64,000 nt of DNA, taken from Syngnathus acus. Lineage: Eukaryota; Chordata; Actinopteri; Syngnathiformes; Syngnathidae. Positions 60,667-64,000 of this stretch are shown piece after piece (position 1 is the stretch's first letter; every line of letters starts with the position of its first letter). The position numbers and the translations under genes are program-made. The notes beneath the pieces were generated by a model that worked only from the letters and a program-made list of their open reading frames with translations, had not been told where the DNA came from and did not search any database. The stretch lies in assembly GCF_901709675.1 (NCBI RefSeq), contig NC_051096.1, positions 2,011,001 to 2,075,000 on the forward strand, read 5' to 3'.

Positions 60667-62429
60667 CAGGGCCGGTTCTAGGAATGCACATAAGAGGGGG
60701 CAGTCAGAAATGTGAAGGGGGCATGTTCTTTTTTTTTTTCTTTTTTTTAACAGTTAGTGTTTTCTTCACGGCAGTTGTTAGCTGTGTGTCCAGATCTCAA
60801 CATGGAGAAGTGGATTGCACTCTGTCAGGCCTCTACACCAGCGGTGGCCAACCCGCGGCTCGCGAGCCGCATGCGGCTCTTTGGCTAGTTTCATGCGGCT
60901 CTTTTACGTTCATATCAACATTTGTGTTTATTTTTCGTGCGTATTTGCTTCGCTTGAGTTCAATATGGTATTTTGGTCAAACGCGCATGCGCGTGAGGTG
61001 AATTGGTTTTGCCCGCTTTTTTTATGAATGGCGACTGTGACTACGGGGGCCCATTAGGTCCAGAAAGGCTGACAAGACGCTTGCCAAAATGGCAAGGAAA
61101 AAATGCACAGCTAAACGAATATATGACGATGAACACAGGACGTTTTTAACAGAGTTAAAGTTGTTTTTTGTTGAACGCTATGGCAAGCCATTCTGCCTGA
61201 TATGTCGGACGTCATTGGCGCATTTAAAAGCTTCAAATGGTCAGCGCCACTTCAGCTCACTTCATGCCAATATCGATAAGGACTTTGCAAAAGGGACTGA
61301 ATTTCGCAAGCACAAGTTTGGAGACTTTGAAAAGTCAGGCAGAAAAATAGGTACAGTTTTTCAAAAAAATTACGAAGCACTCAGAGACTGTCACACTTGC
61401 ATTGTTTCAACTGGCTTGGAACATTGCACGGGCTAAAAAGCCATACAATGAAGTGGAGTTCGTTAAAATATGCCTCAGTGACGTTATTGAAATCTTGTCT
61501 CCTGAAAACGACGAACTCAAACGAATGGTCTGTCCCGCCACACATAGTAAGTGAAAAAACGTATTATGTTTTTGTTTGTGGAATTTGTTGAACTGAGAGT
61601 TTGTCTGTGTGAGACAATGCACACAATGCTCATTGTTGAAAATGTGGTCTTTGGTCTGTGGTTTTAGTACTGTAGGAGTCAATTTGTCATTATCATGTTG
61701 GTGCGTGACATAATAATGTCACACAATAAATTTGGCTGAGCAGAGGGGTGTGTGTGCGTGTGTGTGTGTGCGTGTGCGCGTGCATGCGCGTGCGTGTTTG
61801 TGTGCGTGTGTGTGTGTGTGGGGCGGGGGGGGGGGGGGTGTTCATGTGTGCTCATGTGTATGATGTGGCTCTTTGCGATGACACAGTAAAAAATGTGGCT
61901 CTTAGTCTCTGACTGGTTGGCCACCCCTGCTCTACACTAAGCTTGGGTGTCCCACCTGAAGATTAAAGCTTCTGCTGGTATTGCTCTTAGGGTCACTGAG
62001 GCACGCAAACCCCCTGACCACAATAAGGTGGCAATCTCTCAGGGGGGGGAACATATAATATGAATGTTATATTAACTATTATTTGAGTTGTCGTTAATCA
62101 TTAGTTATATCACGGGTCATTACGGCGAGTTTGGTGGAGTTTTTACTGCTTCTTCCAACTCCTACTGCGCTGACTGTAACTTGACACTTTCTGGCTGCGT
62201 CTTGCCTCATTTGCATACTCACAGTGATTGGATGTTTACGGAGGGGCGCGGAGTCCTGACAGCAGGCTGTGTGAGGACGCACACTGCACCGGCATGAGAG
62301 AAGAGAGGGGGCTGATTAACGTGTGTTTCTATCAGCGGATTTTTCACTTCTAAAAGTTTGATTCGAGGGGGCAGGACATCTGTTTGAGGGGACGTTGCCC
62401 CCTCTTGCCCCTGCGTAGAGCCGGCACTG
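60667..62429. mobile_element. TIR element (CAGGGCCGGTTCTAG ... TAGAGCCGGCACTG) hosting a nested hAT
   Basis: The terminal words are inverse copies and both ends carry AGAGGGGGCA or GGGGGCAGG-type subterminal sequence. No transposase is left. The hAT at 60839-61929 is inserted in it. Confidence 0.6.
60839..61929 (+). mobile_element. hAT element with perfect 8-bp target duplication, deletion derivative
   Basis: Tips are CAGCGGTGGCCAACC and GGTTGGCCACCCCTG. The target duplication CTCTACAC is at 60831-60838 and 61930-61937. The internal frame 61089-61436 encodes the BED finger (FCLICRTSLAHL ... RHFSSLH) and linker of a transposase; the catalytic region is deleted. A (GT)n/poly-G tract lies at 61747-61838. 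Confidence 0.9.
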
Positions 62430-62432
62430 GTA

Positions 62433-63209
62433 CAGTGGAGCCTCGGTTTTCGAACGTCACACTTCTCGAACAAATCGGTATTCGAACAAAAATTTCGGTT
62501 GTCGAACCTCGCGAGATGAGCCGAGAGGACCCGCATGCCAACTGACTCCGTTCGTTATTACATTCTGGTTACTCTGAGGATTGCATCAACTCTAATTATG
62601 GCTCCAGCAGTAAAGCTGATCGTGGCGAAAAGAGGAAAGCAGTGTGCAAAACGGTTGAATTTACAAAAGAATTAATCGCAAAATATGAGTCCGGTGTGCG
62701 TGTGTCAGAGTTGGCGCGGGAGTTTTGGATGGCAAAATCGACAATAAGCTCGATCCTGAAAAACAAAGGCGCTCTTAAAGGAAGTGATGTTCCGAGAGGG
62801 GCGACTGTGCTTATCTTTTTAAAATTAAGAAAACGTTTTTGCTGTTCTCTTTCACATGATCTTTGAAATGTTGTCTTTCATTGGTAAAAATAATTTTTTT
62901 TGATGTGCTTTTTTCCCCCTCACAATTTAAAAGTTATCTTTTACTATTGGAATGAAACACACAAGCGAGTTGCTGCAGATACGGCAATACATTCCCCATT
63001 CTAGCCTACTCTATTAATTCAGTTTATTTATATTATTTATTTATACATTACCTACTCACTTATTTATGCAGTTTACGGTGTAAAATAATGAAAAAATGCT
63101 TAATTTTTTCCCATTATTTGTAATGGGAAAACATGGTTAGGAATTCGAACGATTCAATTCTCGAACAGCCTTCTGGAACGGATTGTGGTTGAAAACCGAG
63201 GCTCCACTG
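62433..63209 (+). mobile_element. Tigger/pogo-type element with N-terminal helix-turn-helix remnant
   Basis: Ends CAGTGGAGCCTCGG and CCGAGGCTCCACTG are flanked by TA (62431-62432, 63210-63211). Inside, a frame reads KRKAVCKTVEFTKELI, then SELAREFWMAKSTISSILKN, the CENP-B-type DNA-binding start of pogo/Tigger transposases. The DDE domain is missing. Confidence 0.85.
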
Positions 63210-63214
63210 TAATT

Positions 63215-63720
63215 TAAATTTCCGGTCCCACCAAAAACAAAGGAACTTCAATTTAAAATGATCAATAATATTTACCCAACCAAGAAATTTTTGAAGACGA
63301 AATTTAAAATGGATGTTTTTTTTGTGAAGGTGAAACTGAAGACCATCTTTTCTTTTGCAGTGAGTTTGTACAAAGGTTTTGGCTTGACTTTCGACAATGG
63401 GCTTGTTCAAAAGGGTTCCTTTTTGGTCTTCCTACCATCTCTGATGTTAAATATGGCTATTTTCAAAATGATCAATTTGATTTTTTTGTTTGACAATATT
63501 ATTTTGTTCGCCAAACAATCCATACACAAATGTCGCTACTTTAAAACAAAACACTCTTCATTGGAAGAATGATCTGAAATCCTACAACAATTGGTTAAAG
63601 CTTATTAACACCAAGAATGCTGTAAAACTGACCTCATTTATTGAAAGGCTGTCTTTGTAAGATATTTACTGCGGGTTTATGTTCTTTGTATATAAGATGG
63701 AGTTGCCCTGTAATGTGTGT
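63215..63720 (+). pseudogene. L1-like LINE C-terminal fragment
   Basis: The frame 63258-63572 ends with DNIILFAKQSIHKCRYFKTK, the distinctive C-terminus of fish L1-clade ORF2 proteins. A short AT-rich 3' end follows. It is 5'-truncated. Confidence 0.55.
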
Positions 63721-63839
63721 TTATTTAATTTTTAATTTTTTTGGGTGTGCCTTGGTTTGTTCTGTGTTTTTTGGTATTGCGGATGTCTTATTTTGGTTTT
63801 GATGGTGTTATTATACCAAATGTGTTAGTGTTTGAATGA

Positions 63840-64000
63840 AAGTTTGAATGGGGGAGAGGGAGGGACATGTAAGGGAGCGCGCCGAAAAGCGCGTGTGAGT
63901 GTGTGCAAGAACATAAAAGAGAGGGAATACAAAACACCACCATCGTGTCGTGTTGTGTCTCAGACAGAAATGGATATTGAAGCCAACAAAAAGAATTGTC
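63840..64000 (+). repeat. Dispersed repeat, third copy of the 16295/50620 family
   Basis: ACATAAAAGAGAGGGAATAC, then AAAACACCACCAT and GTGTCTCAGACAGAAATGG, diverged from the copies in the two inverted arms. It continues past the window. Confidence 0.45.

Overview
The window is a stretch of teleost fish nuclear genome. The evidence is split genes with GT/AG introns, classical fish-type MHC class I exons, abundant CA/GT and GATA/GGAT microsatellites, tRNA-derived SINEs, and many hAT, Tc1/mariner-Tigger and LTR elements. The repeats look percomorph; one SINE family resembles those common in pipefish and seahorse genomes, but that is a recollection and only a weak guess. No bacterial or viral operon structure is present.

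Layout. (1) 1-9.4 kb: the 5' end of a minus-strand gene. It is a signal-peptide exon at 8747-8812 under a GC-rich leader, with about 8.7 kb of microsatellite-rich sequence to its left that is probably intron 1. (2) 9.4-13.8 kb: SINE, hAT and Helitron debris, and two possible minus-strand exons of unknown identity. (3) 13.8-19.5 kb: the left arm of an inverted duplication, carrying a broken type II membrane fibrinogen-domain (FReD) gene on the plus strand. (4) 21.2-25.8 kb: an apparently intact MHC class I gene (seven exons, about 357 aa) with an SXY-like promoter module. (5) 26.8-44.1 kb: a nest of transposons. A decayed minus-strand endogenous retrovirus is split by a hAT element, which is split by a Tigger-like element, which is split by a 9.4-kb LTR element. 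The last has 946-bp LTRs that look identical and no long ORF. (6) 46.9-53.2 kb: the right arm of the inverted duplication, carrying the better-preserved FReD gene on the minus strand (eight exons, about 623 aa, with a coiled-coil minisatellite of 18 units against 5 in the left copy). (7) 54.7-58.5 kb: a second MHC class I gene in the same orientation as the first, with a damaged leader exon and one shifted splice donor. (8) 58.5-64 kb: hAT, Tigger and LINE debris, including a long broken hAT transposase.

The host content is therefore an immune cluster: two MHC class I genes interleaved with two copies of a membrane-bound FReD pattern-recognition-type receptor. The MHC units are in direct orientation while the FReD units are inverted, so at least one inversion or a separate duplication is needed. 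Only one member of each pair looks fully translatable (MHC copy A, FReD copy 2). Exon coordinates come from reading splice sites and frames by eye and comparing the duplicated copies; no alignment program, transcript or database was used.
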